A program made the translations under genes and the position numbers. Below are positions 49,405 to 58,804 of a stretch of 64,000 nucleotides of DNA, one piece after another. A model generated the notes under the pieces. That model saw only the letters and a list, made by a program, of their open reading frames with translations, searched no databases and was not told where the DNA came from. The stretch is taken from contig NZ_JWJG01000028.1 of the NCBI RefSeq assembly GCF_000818395.1, forward strand, positions 3,614,303 through 3,678,302, in the 5' to 3' direction. Source of the stretch: Noviherbaspirillum autotrophicum (lineage in GTDB: Bacteria; Pseudomonadota; Gammaproteobacteria; Burkholderiales; Burkholderiaceae_D). Within the stretch, counting starts at the first letter, position 1. The number at the start of each line of letters is the position of its first letter.

Positions 49405-50271
49405 ATGAGTCAAGCTCGCCTGAATACCGTCCAATGCCTGTCCCCGGCCGGACTGCACAAGATGGCCTACAAGGAATGGGGCGATCCTGCCAACCGCAAG
49501 GTTCTTGTTTGCGTACACGGCGTTACACGCGTGTCGGATGATTTTGACAATCTCGCGCGCGCCTTGTGCGATGAATATCGCGTCGTCTGTCCCGATATCG
49601 TCGGCCGCGGCCGATCCGACTGGTTGCGCAATCCGCAGCACTATCAGGTGCCGCAGTACGTGAGCGACATGGTGACGCTGCTGGCGCGTGTTGACGCGGA
49701 CATCGTGCACTGGTTTGGCACATCAATGGGCGGATTGATTGGCATGGGGCTTGCGTCCTTGCCGGACAATCCGGTGCGCAAGCTCGTGCTGAACGACATC
49801 GGTCCGGCGTTGAATCCCGTTGCCTTGCAGCGCATTGGCGAATATATCGGACAGGAGCTGCGCTTCCAGACCTTTGACGAGGCGGTGCGCGGCATCAAGG
49901 AGCTTATCCGGCCGTTTGGTCCGCATACCGACGACGAGTGGCGCAAGCTGGCTGCGGATGTCTTGCGCCAGAATGGGGATGGACAGTGGATACGCCATTA
50001 CGATTTGCGACTGGCTGTTCCGTTCAAGGCGGTCACGCCGGAAAGCGCCCAGCAAGCCGAAAAGATGATGTGGATGGCCTATGATGCGATTGCCTGTCCG
50101 ACATTGCTGGTCAGGGGGGCGGAGTCGGACCTTGTTACGCCAGAGGCAGCGCAGGCAATGACTACGCGTGGGCCAAAGGCAAAACTGGTCGAATTGCCGG
50201 GGGTAGGCCATGCGCCGACCTTCATGCATGCGGATCAGATCAATATTGTGAAAGAATTCTTGCTTGGATAA
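49405..50271 (+). CDS. Alpha/beta hydrolase
   Basis: A 288-residue soluble alpha/beta hydrolase: oxyanion region VCVHGVTRVSDDFDNLARAL, nucleophile Ser in WFGTSMGGLIGM, conserved Asp in RGAESDLVTPEAA and His in GVGHAPTF. This resembles esterases and C-C hydrolases (MhpC-like or epoxide-hydrolase-like); the substrate cannot be deduced. Divergent from bdhA and followed by a RidA-family gene after 13 bp. Confidence 0.85.
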   Translation: MSQARLNTVQCLSPAGLHKMAYKEWGDPANRKVLVCVHGVTRVSDDFDNLARALCDEYRVVCPDIVGRGRSDWLRNPQHYQVPQYVSDMVTLLARVDADIVHWFGTSMGGLIGMGLASLPDNPVRKLVLNDIGPALNPVALQRIGEYIGQELRFQTFDEAVRGIKELIRPFGPHTDDEWRKLAADVLRQNGDGQWIRHYDLRLAVPFKAVTPESAQQAEKMMWMAYDAIACPTLLVRGAESDLVTPEAAQAMTTRGPKAKLVELPGVGHAPTFMHADQINIVKEFLLG

Positions 50272-50284
50272 GAGAGTTGGTGGC

Positions 50285-50638
50285 ATGGGAATCAAGCGCT
50301 TACACGTTGGGAAAACGCTGTCTGAAGTGGCAATCCACAACGGCACGGTCTACCTTGCCGGACAAATCGCCGAGGACGTCGGGCAGGATATCGCCGGCCA
50401 GACGCGCGAGGTGCTCGGCCATATCGATCGCCTGTTGGCCGAGGCCGGCAGCGATAAGTCGCGCATCCTGATGTGCCAGATATTCCTGTCGGATCTAAAG
50501 AATTTTTCAGGCATGAATGCCGTCTGGAACGAATGGGTCGCGGAAGGCAATTCTCCGCCTCGTGCCACTGTCGAAGCCAAGCTGGCTAAACCGGAGTGGC
50601 TGGTTGAAATGGTCGTCACCGCTGCACAAGCTGAGTAA
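50285..50638 (+). CDS. RidA (YjgF/YER057c) family protein
   Basis: A 117-residue RidA superfamily protein (YoaB-like branch): NGTVYLAGQIAEDVGQDIA, QTREVLGHIDRLLAEAGS, and the end SPPRATVEAKLAKPEWLVE. The active-site Arg of RidA deaminases is present in PPRATV. Canonical RidA hydrolyses reactive enamines; this subgroup is less certain. The ATG at 50285 is homologous to known starts. It overlaps relA by one base (TAATG), implying coupling. Confidence 0.88.
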   Translation: MGIKRLHVGKTLSEVAIHNGTVYLAGQIAEDVGQDIAGQTREVLGHIDRLLAEAGSDKSRILMCQIFLSDLKNFSGMNAVWNEWVAEGNSPPRATVEAKLAKPEWLVEMVVTAAQAE

Positions 50639-52899
50639 TGGTTTCTATCGCTGCGATACAAAGCGACGCGCAGGCGCAATTGTCTTCCGGCCTTGCGCCT
50701 GAGGACAGCGCACGCGTGCTCGATGCCCTTGGATTCATTGAGCCTTTCTATAGTGGCAAGACAGTGATCACGGGGCAGGATGCCTTCGCCTTTGCGCAAG
50801 GCGTGGCAATGGCGCTGGCGCAGCTCAATACCGATGCCGATACCCGTATCGCCGGCTTGCTGGCCGAACTGCCGGCGCTCCATCCGGTCGCCGCGAGCAG
50901 CATCGAAACCCGATTCGGCAAGGAGATTGCCGATCTGGTACACGGCATCCGCCAGATGATGCGCCTGCATGAGCAAACTTTCGGGCAGAAGGAAGTCGGC
51001 CGCGGAAAAAACGCGTCACAGCAAGCGGCCGAGCAACTGGAGACGTTGCGCAAGATGCTGCTGTCCATGGCATCCGACATGCGGGTCGTCCTGGTGCGCC
51101 TGGCCTCGCGGGTAACGACCTTGCGTTACTTCGCGGAGCTGAAGCTTGAGAACGAACAGACGCACCAGTATGCGCGGGAAACCCTCGACTTGTATGCGCC
51201 GCTGGCGAACCGGCTCGGCATCTGGCAGCTGAAGTGGGAGCTGGAAGACTTGGCATTTCGCTTTCTGGAGCCGGCAACCTACAAGCGCATTGCTCGAATG
51301 CTGGAAGAAAAGCGCATCGAGCGCGAAAGCTTCGTCGAGGCGGCGATTGTGCGCCTGAAGTCGGAGCTTGCGGCGGCGGGTATCAAGGCCGAAGTCAGCG
51401 GCCGCCCCAAGCATATCTATAGTATCTGGAACAAAATGCGCGGCAAGTCGCTCGACTTTTCCGAGCTGTACGACGTCCGGGCATTCCGTGTCATTGTCGA
51501 TGATGTCAAAGCCTGTTACACGGTGCTTGGCCTAGTACACAATATCTGGACACCGATCCCGGAAGAGTTCGACGATTACATCTCGCGGCCCAAGCCGAAT
51601 GGCTACCAGTCCTTGCACACGGTGGTGATCGCGGAGGACGGCCGTGCGATCGAGGTACAGATCCGCACGCAGGAAATGCATCGCTTTGCGGAATACGGCG
51701 TGGCTGCGCACTGGCGCTACAAGGAATCGGGCGGTTCCAGTTTCGCCGCGCAAAAATACGACGAAAAGATTGCTTGGCTGCGCCAGCTGCTGGCGTGGAA
51801 AACCGAAGTTGCCGATGCGGTGGTGGGGCAGGAAGATCAGCGTGAATGGGTCGAGAAGCTGAAATCCACCTCGCTTGACGATCACATCTATGTGCTGACG
51901 CCGCAGGCGCGCGTGATCGAATTGCCGAATGGTGCCACACCCATCGATTTTGCCTACCACTTGCATACCGATGTCGGACACCGTTGCCGCGGTGCGCGCA
52001 TCGACGGTGCGATGGTGCCGTTGAATACGCCGCTGAAAAGCGGTCAGACGGTCGAGATCATTACCGCACGAGGTGGTGCTTCGGCCGCTATGGGGCCGTC
52101 GCGAGACTGGCTCAGCCCGGGTTACGTTGCTAGCCCGCGCACGCGTTCCAAGGTTCGCGCCTGGTTCAATGCGATCGAACAGGAGGAAACCCTGTCGCAT
52201 GGCCGCGCCATGGTTGAAAAGACGCTGCAACGCGAGGGCAAGACGGCGATCAATCTGGAGGAGCTGGCACACAGGCTCGGCTTTTCAAAAGTCGATGATT
52301 TGTTCCTTGCTGTCGGCAAGGAAGAATTCAGTCTGCGCAATATCGAACACGTGCTGCATGGCGAAGACGAGCAAAAGACTGCGGCGAAAAACGTCCCGCC
52401 GGACGATGCGCCGCTGCTGAACAAAAGCCGCGCTTCCAGCGTGACGCAGGGCGCCAAATCAGGCGTGTTGGTGGTTGGCACTGAGGGGTTGATGACGCAG
52501 CTCGCACGCTGCTGCAAACCCGCGCCGCCCGACGACATCGTCGGTTTCATTACACGCGGCAAGGGCGTGTCGATTCATCGCGCCTCGTGCAAGAACCTGG
52601 CGCAGATGCGCAAGAATGCGCTGGAACGCGTCATTCAAACTACTTGGGGCGAGTCGGGCAGAGACACCGTTTATCCAGTGGATATCTTTATTCTCGCAAA
52701 TGACCGCCAGGGGCTGCTGCGCGATATCTCGGAAATATTCTCGCGCGAGAAAATCAACGTGATCGGTGTTAGTACGCACAGTTCCAAGGGGCAGGCGAAA
52801 ATGGAATTTACTGCAGAGATTTCGTCGACCTCGCAATTGCAGAAGGCATTGTCGATCATTCGCGAGGTAGTCGGCGTGATTGATGTCGAGCGGCAGTAG
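50638..52899 (+). CDS. relA: RelA, ppGpp synthetase I
   Basis: A 753-residue long RSH protein. The HD hydrolase region is degenerate: the HDxxED motif reads AGLLAELPAL, so it should not hydrolyse ppGpp. The synthetase domain (about 240-380) is intact with RPKHIYSIWNKMRGK and SRPKPNGYQSLHT, and has the EFDD acidic motif of monofunctional RelA rather than the RxKD of bifunctional enzymes. TGS domain at about 415-480 (DHIYVLTPQARVIELPNG), a Cys-rich zinc-finger-like segment (ARCCKPAPPDDIVGFIT) and a C-terminal ACT domain. It makes the alarmone on starved ribosomes. Confidence 0.95.
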   Translation: MVSIAAIQSDAQAQLSSGLAPEDSARVLDALGFIEPFYSGKTVITGQDAFAFAQGVAMALAQLNTDADTRIAGLLAELPALHPVAASSIETRFGKEIADLVHGIRQMMRLHEQTFGQKEVGRGKNASQQAAEQLETLRKMLLSMASDMRVVLVRLASRVTTLRYFAELKLENEQTHQYARETLDLYAPLANRLGIWQLKWELEDLAFRFLEPATYKRIARMLEEKRIERESFVEAAIVRLKSELAAAGIKAEVSGRPKHIYSIWNKMRGKSLDFSELYDVRAFRVIVDDVKACYTVLGLVHNIWTPIPEEFDDYISRPKPNGYQSLHTVVIAEDGRAIEVQIRTQEMHRFAEYGVAAHWRYKESGGSSFAAQKYDEKIAWLRQLLAWKTEVADAVVGQEDQREWVEKLKSTSLDDHIYVLTPQARVIELPNGATPIDFAYHLHTDVGHRCRGARIDGAMVPLNTPLKSGQTVEIITARGGASAAMGPSRDWLSPGYVASPRTRSKVRAWFNAIEQEETLSHGRAMVEKTLQREGKTAINLEELAHRLGFSKVDDLFLAVGKEEFSLRNIEHVLHGEDEQKTAAKNVPPDDAPLLNKSRASSVTQGAKSGVLVVGTEGLMTQLARCCKPAPPDDIVGFITRGKGVSIHRASCKNLAQMRKNALERVIQTTWGESGRDTVYPVDIFILANDRQGLLRDISEIFSREKINVIGVSTHSSKGQAKMEFTAEISSTSQLQKALSIIREVVGVIDVERQ

Positions 52900-52905
52900 C
52901 TTGAA

Positions 52906-53838
52906 TTAATCGCCTTCGGTCATGGACGGAAGTTCCGCCTGCAAAGTCACATGATCGATGCCATGCTTTTCCAGAAGCATGGTCTTGATGGCGCGTAGCA
53001 CCTTGGGCCACTCGCCCATTTTCTCAATTTCGACATGGCCGATCAGGGCCGGTTGGTCTGGCGCCATTTCCCATACATGCAGGTCGTGCACAGACAGCAC
53101 GCCGCTTACCGCAGCCAAGTCCTCGCCCACTTGCAGATAATCGATATGGTGGGGAACTCCCTCCATCAGGAAATGATAGGACTCGCGAAGGACGCCGAAG
53201 GTCGATTTCAAGATCAGTGCGGAAACCAGCAGGGATAGCAATGGGTCGATCCGCAACCAGCCAGTGAAATAAACGACGGCGCCGGCAACCAGTGCAGCCA
53301 CAGATCCAAGCAGGTCGCCGAGCACATGCACTAGCGCTGCCTTGGTACTGACGCTTTTCTGGTCATGCGAGAGCACCCATGCCACGATCAGGTTGATCAC
53401 CAAGCCGATCAGGGCAACTGCGAATACGGCTTCACCCTTGACGGGCTCGGGAGTGGTGAATCGCTGGATCGCTTCGAAGCTGATCCAGCCGACTACGGCC
53501 AGCATGGCAAGTGCATTGATGAAGGCGGCCAACGCTTCGGCGCGCCCGAATCCGAACGAGTGTTTTGCCGAAGGCGGGCGTTTTGCAATGATTTGGGCAA
53601 GCAGCGCCAATCCCAGCGCACTGGCATCTGTCACCATATGGCCGGCATCAGAGATGAGTGCGAGCGAATTGGACCAGAAGCCGGCAAGTGCTTCGATCAA
53701 GGCGAAACCAAGCGTCAGCAGCACTGCCCATCCCAGGATGCTTTGCCGGCGGCCTTCCGTGAAATGATGGTGTGAAGCATCTCCCGCACGATGTGCGTGC
53801 AGATGGCTGGATGATGCATCGCGGGTTTTCATATGCAT
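52906..53838 (-). CDS. Cation diffusion facilitator (zinc-type exporter)
   Basis: A 310-residue CDF transporter. The His-rich N-terminus (SSHLHAHRAGDASHHH) is cytoplasmic, followed by six membrane helices. Metal-site pairs are DAGHMVTD (helix 2) and HVLGD (helix 5), the H/D arrangement typical of Zn2+ transporters such as ZitB/CzcD. The C-terminal domain (about 215-300) ends HDLHVWEMAPDQP. Two nearby ATG codons (53838 and 53832) are possible starts. Convergent with relA, 6 bp between stops, with no terminator seen. Confidence 0.92.
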   Translation of the reverse strand: MHMKTRDASSSHLHAHRAGDASHHHFTEGRRQSILGWAVLLTLGFALIEALAGFWSNSLALISDAGHMVTDASALGLALLAQIIAKRPPSAKHSFGFGRAEALAAFINALAMLAVVGWISFEAIQRFTTPEPVKGEAVFAVALIGLVINLIVAWVLSHDQKSVSTKAALVHVLGDLLGSVAALVAGAVVYFTGWLRIDPLLSLLVSALILKSTFGVLRESYHFLMEGVPHHIDYLQVGEDLAAVSGVLSVHDLHVWEMAPDQPALIGHVEIEKMGEWPKVLRAIKTMLLEKHGIDHVTLQAELPSMTEGD

Positions 53839-54012
53839 ATTTGTAGTGCGATCAGGCGGAAGGGATGGAATGTACCAATGTTTTGCCAATGCCGCTATTT
53901 CCAGATGGATCATGTTCAGGCCTAACGGCTGTTTCGCCCGCCTCCGAGTATTATTTGATTAAGGTAAAGCCGGGTTTCAAACAAGACACTAGCGGAAATG
54001 AAAAATTGCCGC

Positions 54013-54018
54013 TATAAT
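54013..54018 (+). promoter_or_regulatory. -10 box of the tRNA-Val promoter
   Basis: Consensus TATAAT 12 bp before the tRNA 5' end. No good -35 box is seen at the expected distance (the sequence there is CTAGCG). Confidence 0.55.
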
Positions 54019-54029
54019 TTTGCTTCTTT

Positions 54030-54106
54030 AGGCTCGTAGCTCAGCTGGTTAGAGCACTACCTTGACATGGTAGGGGTCGTTGGTTCGAGTCCAATCGAGC
54101 CTACCA
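54030..54106 (+). tRNA. tRNA-Val (anticodon GAC)
   Basis: A 77-nt cloverleaf with acceptor AGGCTCG/CGAGCCT, encoded CCA, D arm GCTC...GAGC, anticodon stem CTACC/GGTAG around loop TTGACAT (anticodon GAC) and T-loop TTCGAGT. Reads GUC and GUU. Confidence 0.97.
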
Positions 54107-54221
54107 ACGAACATTTTGTAAGAGCGAGAAAGGCATTCCGGTTATGACACCGCGAACTACAACCGTGAAGGTTTTAGTACGGCGCTAGTCGGGGTCTTTT
54201 TCATCATTGCAAAATACAGAG

Positions 54222-54251
54222 AAAAAGCGCGGCTAGTCCGCGTTTTTTTTC
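54222..54251 (+). terminator. Terminator between tRNA-Val and thrS
   Basis: AAAAAGCGCGG and CCGCGTTTTT pair around CTAGT, followed by a run of eight T. It insulates thrS, whose own leader is about 65 bp. Confidence 0.88.
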
Positions 54252-54315
54252 GTCCGCAGATTTCTTCGCGTTTAGTCTAGCGTCAGTTCCACCTCCCACT
54301 CACATGGAGAGCAAC

Positions 54316-56223
54316 ATGGTTTCAGTCCGACTCCCAGATGGTTCGCAACGTCAATTCGATGCACCTATAACGGTGGCGCAAGTCGCCGCCAGCATTGGGA
54401 CTGGCCTTGCCAAGGCTGCCTTGGCTGGCAAGGTGGACGGCAAGGTTGTCGACACTTCGTACCTGATTGATCGCGACGTCGACTTGTCCATTGTTACCGA
54501 TAAAGATCCGGATGGTCTGGATGTGATTCGCCATTCGACCGCTCACTTGCTGGCGTATGCGGTCAAGGAATTGTTCCCGGATGCGCAAGTGACCATCGGC
54601 CCGGTGATTGAAAACGGCTTTTACTACGACTTTTCGTACAAGCGCCCATTCACACCCGAGGATCTGCAGGCGATCGAGAAAAAGATGGCGGAACTCGTGA
54701 AAAAGGATGAGCCGGTCGTGCGCAAGGTGTTGCCACGCGATGAGGCGGTGGCCTATTTCAAGTCGATTGGTGAAGCATACAAGGCTGAAATCATTGAGTC
54801 GATCCCGCAGGGCGAGGATGTGTCACTCTATAGTGAAGGCAAATTCACCGACTTGTGCCGCGGGCCGCATGTGCCGTCTACCGGCAAGCTGAAGGTCTTT
54901 AAGCTAATGAAGTTGGCCGGCGCATACTGGCGCGGCGATTCCAAGAATGAAATGCTGCAGCGCGTGTACGGTACTGCCTGGGCCAAGAAGGAAGATCAGG
55001 AAGCTTACCTGCATATGCTGGAAGAGGCTGAAAAGCGCGATCACCGAAAGCTGGCCAAGCTGCTCGATCTGTTCCATTTCCAGGACGAGGCGCCGGGTCT
55101 GATTTTTTGGCATCCGAAAGGCTGGATCATCTGGCAGCAGGTTGAGCAATACATGCGGCGCGTTTATCAGGAAAACGGCTATCAGGAAGTAAAGGCGCCA
55201 CAAATCCTCGATCGCACGCTGTGGGAAAAAACGGGGCACTGGGATAACTACCGCGAAAACATGTTCGTTACCGAGTCGGAGAATCGCAATTACGCGCTGA
55301 AACCGATGAATTGCCCGGGACATGTGCAAATCTACAATTCCGACTTGCGCAGCTATCGCGACTTGCCGCTTCGTTACGGCGAGTTCGGCCAGTGTCATCG
55401 CAACGAGCCTTCCGGTGCACTGCATGGCATCATGCGGGTGCGCGGGTTTACCCAGGATGATGGTCACATCTTTTGTACCGAAGACCAGATTCAGGGTGAA
55501 GTGACGGCATTCCATCAGCAGGCGATGCAGGTGTTCAAGGATTTTGGATTTAGCGAGATCTCGATCAAGATTGCGCTGCGCCCCGACAGTCGCATTGGCT
55601 CGGATGAGACCTGGGATCGTGCCGAGGATACGCTGCGCTCCGCATTGCGCGCGTGCGGCGTGACTTGGGAGGAGTTGCCGGGCGAAGGTGCTTTCTATGG
55701 TCCCAAGATCGAATACCACCTGAAGGATTCGCTTGGACGTCCTTGGCAGGTCGGCACCATGCAGGTCGATTTCTCGATGCCGGGGCGTCTTGGAGCGGAA
55801 TATGTCGCGGACGATAACACGCGTAAGGTGCCAGTTATGCTGCACCGTGCGATCGTCGGCTCGATGGAACGCTTCGTCGGCATCCTGATCGAAAACCATG
55901 CTGGCGCGATGCCGCTGTGGCTTGCGCCGGTGCAGGTCGCGGTTCTGAATATCTCGGATGCACAGGCTGATTACGCTCAAAACGTCGCACAAAACCTGAA
56001 AAAACAAGGGTTTAGGGTCAACCTCGATTTGCGTAATGAGAAAATAACCTATAAAATACGCGAGCATTCGGTTCAGAAGCTGCCTTATATCGTCGTTATC
56101 GGCGACAAGGAGCGGGATGCAAACACAGTGGCCGTGCGTGCGCGGGGCAATGTCGACTTGGGTGTGATGCCGGTCGATGCACTGGTGGAGCGACTCAAGA
56201 ACGAGGTCGACACCAAAGCCTGA
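54316..56223 (+). CDS. thrS: Threonyl-tRNA synthetase
   Basis: A 635-residue class II synthetase. TGS domain (1-60; [14 protein letters not shown]), editing domain with the [10 protein letters not shown] metal-like motif (about 70-225), catalytic core (about 245-535; motif 2 [20 protein letters not shown], zinc Cys in MNCPGH) and anticodon-binding domain to the end. The ATG at 54316 has GGAG seven bases upstream and matches homologues; the ATG at 54304 is inside that site. First gene of the thrS-infC-rpmI-rplT-pheST run. Confidence 0.97.
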   Translation: MVSVRLPDGSQRQFDAPITVAQVAASIGTGLAKAALAGKVDGKVVDTSYLIDRDVDLSIVTDKDPDGLDVIRHSTAHLLAYAVKELFPDAQVTIGPVIENGFYYDFSYKRPFTPEDLQAIEKKMAELVKKDEPVVRKVLPRDEAVAYFKSIGEAYKAEIIESIPQGEDVSLYSEGKFTDLCRGPHVPSTGKLKVFKLMKLAGAYWRGDSKNEMLQRVYGTAWAKKEDQEAYLHMLEEAEKRDHRKLAKLLDLFHFQDEAPGLIFWHPKGWIIWQQVEQYMRRVYQENGYQEVKAPQILDRTLWEKTGHWDNYRENMFVTESENRNYALKPMNCPGHVQIYNSDLRSYRDLPLRYGEFGQCHRNEPSGALHGIMRVRGFTQDDGHIFCTEDQIQGEVTAFHQQAMQVFKDFGFSEISIKIALRPDSRIGSDETWDRAEDTLRSALRACGVTWEELPGEGAFYGPKIEYHLKDSLGRPWQVGTMQVDFSMPGRLGAEYVADDNTRKVPVMLHRAIVGSMERFVGILIENHAGAMPLWLAPVQVAVLNISDAQADYAQNVAQNLKKQGFRVNLDLRNEKITYKIREHSVQKLPYIVVIGDKERDANTVAVRARGNVDLGVMPVDALVERLKNEVDTKA

Positions 56224-56283
56224 TCGAGGGAACTCGAAGCGCTAGAGCACGGCTTAATTATTTTATTTTAAAAGGAAACTGCA

Positions 56284-56805
56284 ATAGCTACTGACAAGTC
56301 GCATCGCATTAACGGCGAAATTACTGCGCCGGAACTGCGCTTAACTGGGGTCAATAACGAACCGCTTGGTATCGTGAGTCTGGCTGAGGCCTTCCGCTTT
56401 GCGGAAGAAGCGAACGTGGATCTGGTGGAAATTGCGCCTACAGCGCAACCGCCGGTATGCCGCCTGATGGACTATGGAAAGTTCAAGTATCAGGAGCAGA
56501 AGAAGGCCCACGAAGCGAAGCTCAAGCAAAAGGTTATCCAGGTCAAGGAAGTTAAATTCCGTCCGGGAACCGATGACGGCGATTACAACATCAAGTTGCG
56601 TAACCTGACCAAGTTCCTCGAAGAGGGCGATAAGACCAAGATCACCCTGCGTTTCCGTGGTCGTGAGATGGCGCATCAGGATATCGGGATGCGGATGTTG
56701 GAGCGTTTGAAAGCAGATTTGGAACCGGTTGGCCAAGTCGAGCAGTTTCCGAAGATGGAAGGTCGCCAGATGGTGATGGTGCTGGCGCCCAAAAAGAAAA
56801 AATAA
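56284..56805 (+). CDS. infC: Translation initiation factor IF-3, with AUA start
   Basis: A 173-residue factor that binds the 30S subunit, prevents 50S joining and checks start codons. The N-terminal domain (from [19 protein letters not shown]) and the C-terminal domain with [33 protein letters not shown] and [12 protein letters not shown] are complete. No ATG, GTG or TTG lies at the proper start; the first standard codon in frame is an internal GTG at 56374 that would remove 30 conserved residues. An ATA at 56284 is preceded by AAGGA with a seven-base spacer, so AUA is the probable start, in line with the AUU start of E. coli infC, which gives autoregulation. Confidence 0.9.
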   Translation: MATDKSHRINGEITAPELRLTGVNNEPLGIVSLAEAFRFAEEANVDLVEIAPTAQPPVCRLMDYGKFKYQEQKKAHEAKLKQKVIQVKEVKFRPGTDDGDYNIKLRNLTKFLEEGDKTKITLRFRGREMAHQDIGMRMLERLKADLEPVGQVEQFPKMEGRQMVMVLAPKKKK

Positions 56806-56885
56806 AGATTCGTATGAGCTGCCCGGTAAAACGGATGGCTTGTACAAATGGCGGTGAACTCGATTTCACTGCAAAACAAGTGAAA

Positions 56886-56956
56886 GCAGGCATCCAAGTG
56901 CAATGAAGTATTGCCACCTGCAATCATGTTAAAAACGGAGCTGTCCGAGAGGACAG
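56886..56956 (+). promoter_or_regulatory. Structured leader of rpmI-rplT, hairpin over the ribosome-binding site
   Basis: Stem CTGTCC/GGACAG (56941-56946, 56951-56956) with a GAGA tetraloop encloses AGAGGA, the only Shine-Dalgarno sequence before rpmI (ATG 56964). Upstream, GCAGG/CCTGC (56886-56890, 56917-56921) encloses GCAAT/ATTGC (56900-56904, 56910-56914). The arrangement fits translational control, for example by L20 as in E. coli; that is inferred. Confidence 0.55.
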
Positions 56957-56963
56957 ATTTGCT

Positions 56964-57161
56964 ATGCCTAAAATGAAGACGAAGAGCAGCGCGAAAAAGC
57001 GCTTCCGCGTACGTCCGGGCGGTACCGTCAAGCGCGGTCAAGCCTTCAAGCGTCACATTCTGACCAAGAAAACCACCAAGAACAAACGCCAGTTGCGCGG
57101 TGCAGTGGACGTCCATGATACAAACATGGTCTCCGTTCGCGCGATGATGCCGTTCGCTTAA
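56964..57161 (+). CDS. rpmI: Ribosomal protein L35
   Basis: A 65-residue basic protein starting [20 protein letters not shown], the family signature, with the conserved [18 protein letters not shown]. Component of the 50S subunit. 18 bp before rplT. Confidence 0.98.
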   Translation: MPKMKTKSSAKKRFRVRPGGTVKRGQAFKRHILTKKTTKNKRQLRGAVDVHDTNMVSVRAMMPFA

Positions 57162-57179
57162 CCTCACTAAGGAGCTAAT

Positions 57180-57539
57180 ATGCCTCGAGTAAAACGTGGG
57201 GTTACCGCACGGGCCCGTCATAAGAAAGTTCTCGACCTTGCCAAAGGCTATCGTGGTCGTCGCGGTAATGTCTACCGTATCGCCAAGCAGGCAGTCATGC
57301 GCGCCGGTCAGTATGCATACCGCGACCGCCGCAACAAGAAACGCGTATTCCGCGCACTGTGGATCACCCGTATCAACGCGGCTACCCGCGAGCACGGCGT
57401 TACCTACAGCGTATTCATGAATGGTCTCAAGAAAGCCAACATCGGTCTCGACCGTAAAGTATTGGCTGATATGGCAGTGATGGACAAGCCGGCGTTTGCC
57501 GCGATTGTCAAACAGGTGAAGGCCAACATCGCTGCTTGA
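57180..57539 (+). CDS. rplT: Ribosomal protein L20
   Basis: A 119-residue protein of standard length beginning [20 protein letters not shown] and containing [20 protein letters not shown]. Needed early in 50S assembly and in some bacteria a repressor of the rpmI-rplT message. Followed by a strong terminator. Confidence 0.98.
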   Translation: MPRVKRGVTARARHKKVLDLAKGYRGRRGNVYRIAKQAVMRAGQYAYRDRRNKKRVFRALWITRINAATREHGVTYSVFMNGLKKANIGLDRKVLADMAVMDKPAFAAIVKQVKANIAA

Positions 57540-57577
57540 GAGTTGTAAGCGTTCGCAACACCTTCGGGTGATGTGAC

Positions 57578-57626
57578 AACGAAAGCGGGGCAGAGGTCGC
57601 ATACCTGTGCCCCGTTTCGTTTTTGA
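57578..57626 (+). terminator. Terminator after rplT
   Basis: A long stem AACGAAAGCGGGGCA with TGCCCCGTTTCGTT (one bulge), loop of about 15 bases, then a T-tract. It separates the ribosomal genes from pheST. Confidence 0.9.
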
Positions 57627-57674
57627 GTCGCCGTTTTTAGATTTCCGATTTCTTTTCACGGGCGAAAAAGCCGC

Positions 57675-58691
57675 ATGAATTCCCTCGAACAAATTGTCAT
57701 CCAGGCGCAAACTGATTTTGCCGAAGCAGACGATGCTGCAGCACTGGAGAATGCAAAAGCAAAATATCTTGGCAAGACTGGCCAGATCACCGAGCAAATG
57801 AAGGGGCTGGGCAAACTGGCGCCGGAAGAGCGCAAGGCGCAGGGCGCCGTGATCAATGCCGCCAAGGAAAAAATCGAAGCTGCGCTGAACGCACGCCGCG
57901 AGGCACTGGCCAATGCACAAATGCAGGCACGTCTGAATGCGGAAGCGATCGATGTGACGCTCCCGGGGCGCGGTCGCGGTGTCGGCGGTATTCATCCGGT
58001 GATGCGTACTTGGGAGCGCATTGAAGAGATTTTTCGCTCGATCGGATTCGACGTGGCCGATGGCCCGGAAATTGAAACTGACTGGACTAATTTCACCGCA
58101 TTGAACAGCCCGGAAAACCACCCGGCGCGCTCGATGCAGGACACTTTCTACATCGAAGGCAACGACACGCAAGGCAAACCCTTGTTGTTGCGTACGCATA
58201 CCAGCCCGATGCAAGTGCGCTATGCGCGGCAGAACCGCCCGCCGATCAAGGTGATCGCGCCGGGCCGCACCTATCGCGTCGACAGTGATGCGACGCACTC
58301 GCCGATGTTCCACCAAGTCGAGGGTTTGTGGATTGCGGAAGACATCAGCTTCGCCGATCTGAAAGGCGTGTACCTGAATTTCGTGAAGGCATTTTTCGAG
58401 ACTGACGACTTGCAGGTGCGCTTCCGCCCGTCATACTTCCCGTTCACGGAGCCGTCGGCCGAGATCGACATCGCGTTTGGCAGCGGGCCGCTCAAGGGGC
58501 GTTGGCTGGAAGTGTCCGGCGCCGGTCAGGTGCATCCGACCGTGGTGCGCAACATGGGGCTCGATCCGGACCAGTACATCGGTTTCGCCTTCGGCTCCGG
58601 GCTTGAGCGCCTGACCATGCTGCGCTACGGGATCAATGATCTGCGTCTGTTTTACGAAGGCGATCTGCGCTTCCTGAAGCAGTTCAACTAA
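57675..58691 (+). CDS. pheS: Phenylalanyl-tRNA synthetase, alpha subunit
   Basis: A 338-residue class II catalytic subunit. N-terminal coiled coil (about 1-90) that contacts the tRNA, then the catalytic core with [20 protein letters not shown], motif 2 around [18 protein letters not shown] and motif 3 [18 protein letters not shown]. Works as an alpha2-beta2 tetramer with PheT. Confidence 0.97.
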   Translation: MNSLEQIVIQAQTDFAEADDAAALENAKAKYLGKTGQITEQMKGLGKLAPEERKAQGAVINAAKEKIEAALNARREALANAQMQARLNAEAIDVTLPGRGRGVGGIHPVMRTWERIEEIFRSIGFDVADGPEIETDWTNFTALNSPENHPARSMQDTFYIEGNDTQGKPLLLRTHTSPMQVRYARQNRPPIKVIAPGRTYRVDSDATHSPMFHQVEGLWIAEDISFADLKGVYLNFVKAFFETDDLQVRFRPSYFPFTEPSAEIDIAFGSGPLKGRWLEVSGAGQVHPTVVRNMGLDPDQYIGFAFGSGLERLTMLRYGINDLRLFYEGDLRFLKQFN

Positions 58692-58703
58692 GAATATTTT
58701 GGG

Positions 58704-58781
58704 TCCCTCCATGCAGAGGGGCAGGGAGTGGCGAACAGATTCACACATGGTTCGCCGGACCTCCTCCTGAACGGGGAGGGA
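58704..58781. repeat. Nested inverted repeats in the pheS-pheT gap
   Basis: TCCCTCC (58704-58710) pairs with GGAGGGA (58775-58781), and inside it GGCGAAC (58730-58736) pairs with GTTCGCC (58750-58756). The 113-bp gap is unusually long for pheST and resembles a dispersed palindromic intergenic element; other copies are not in this window. Confidence 0.5.
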
Positions 58782-58804
58782 ACGAGATATCTGAAAGTTT
58801 TAAT

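Noticed and set aside
49303-49710. N-terminal extension of 3-hydroxybutyrate dehydrogenase
   Set aside because: The extra 136 codons overlap the divergent hydrolase gene and are not SDR-like; the Rossmann motif begins right after the ATG at 49302.
54107-54221. Second tRNA or tRNA remnant after tRNA-Val
   Set aside because: No cloverleaf can be formed; only the terminator at 54222 is supported.
56676-58316. 546-codon minus-strand frame across infC, rpmI, rplT and pheS
   Set aside because: It lies opposite four certain genes and has no recognisable domain.
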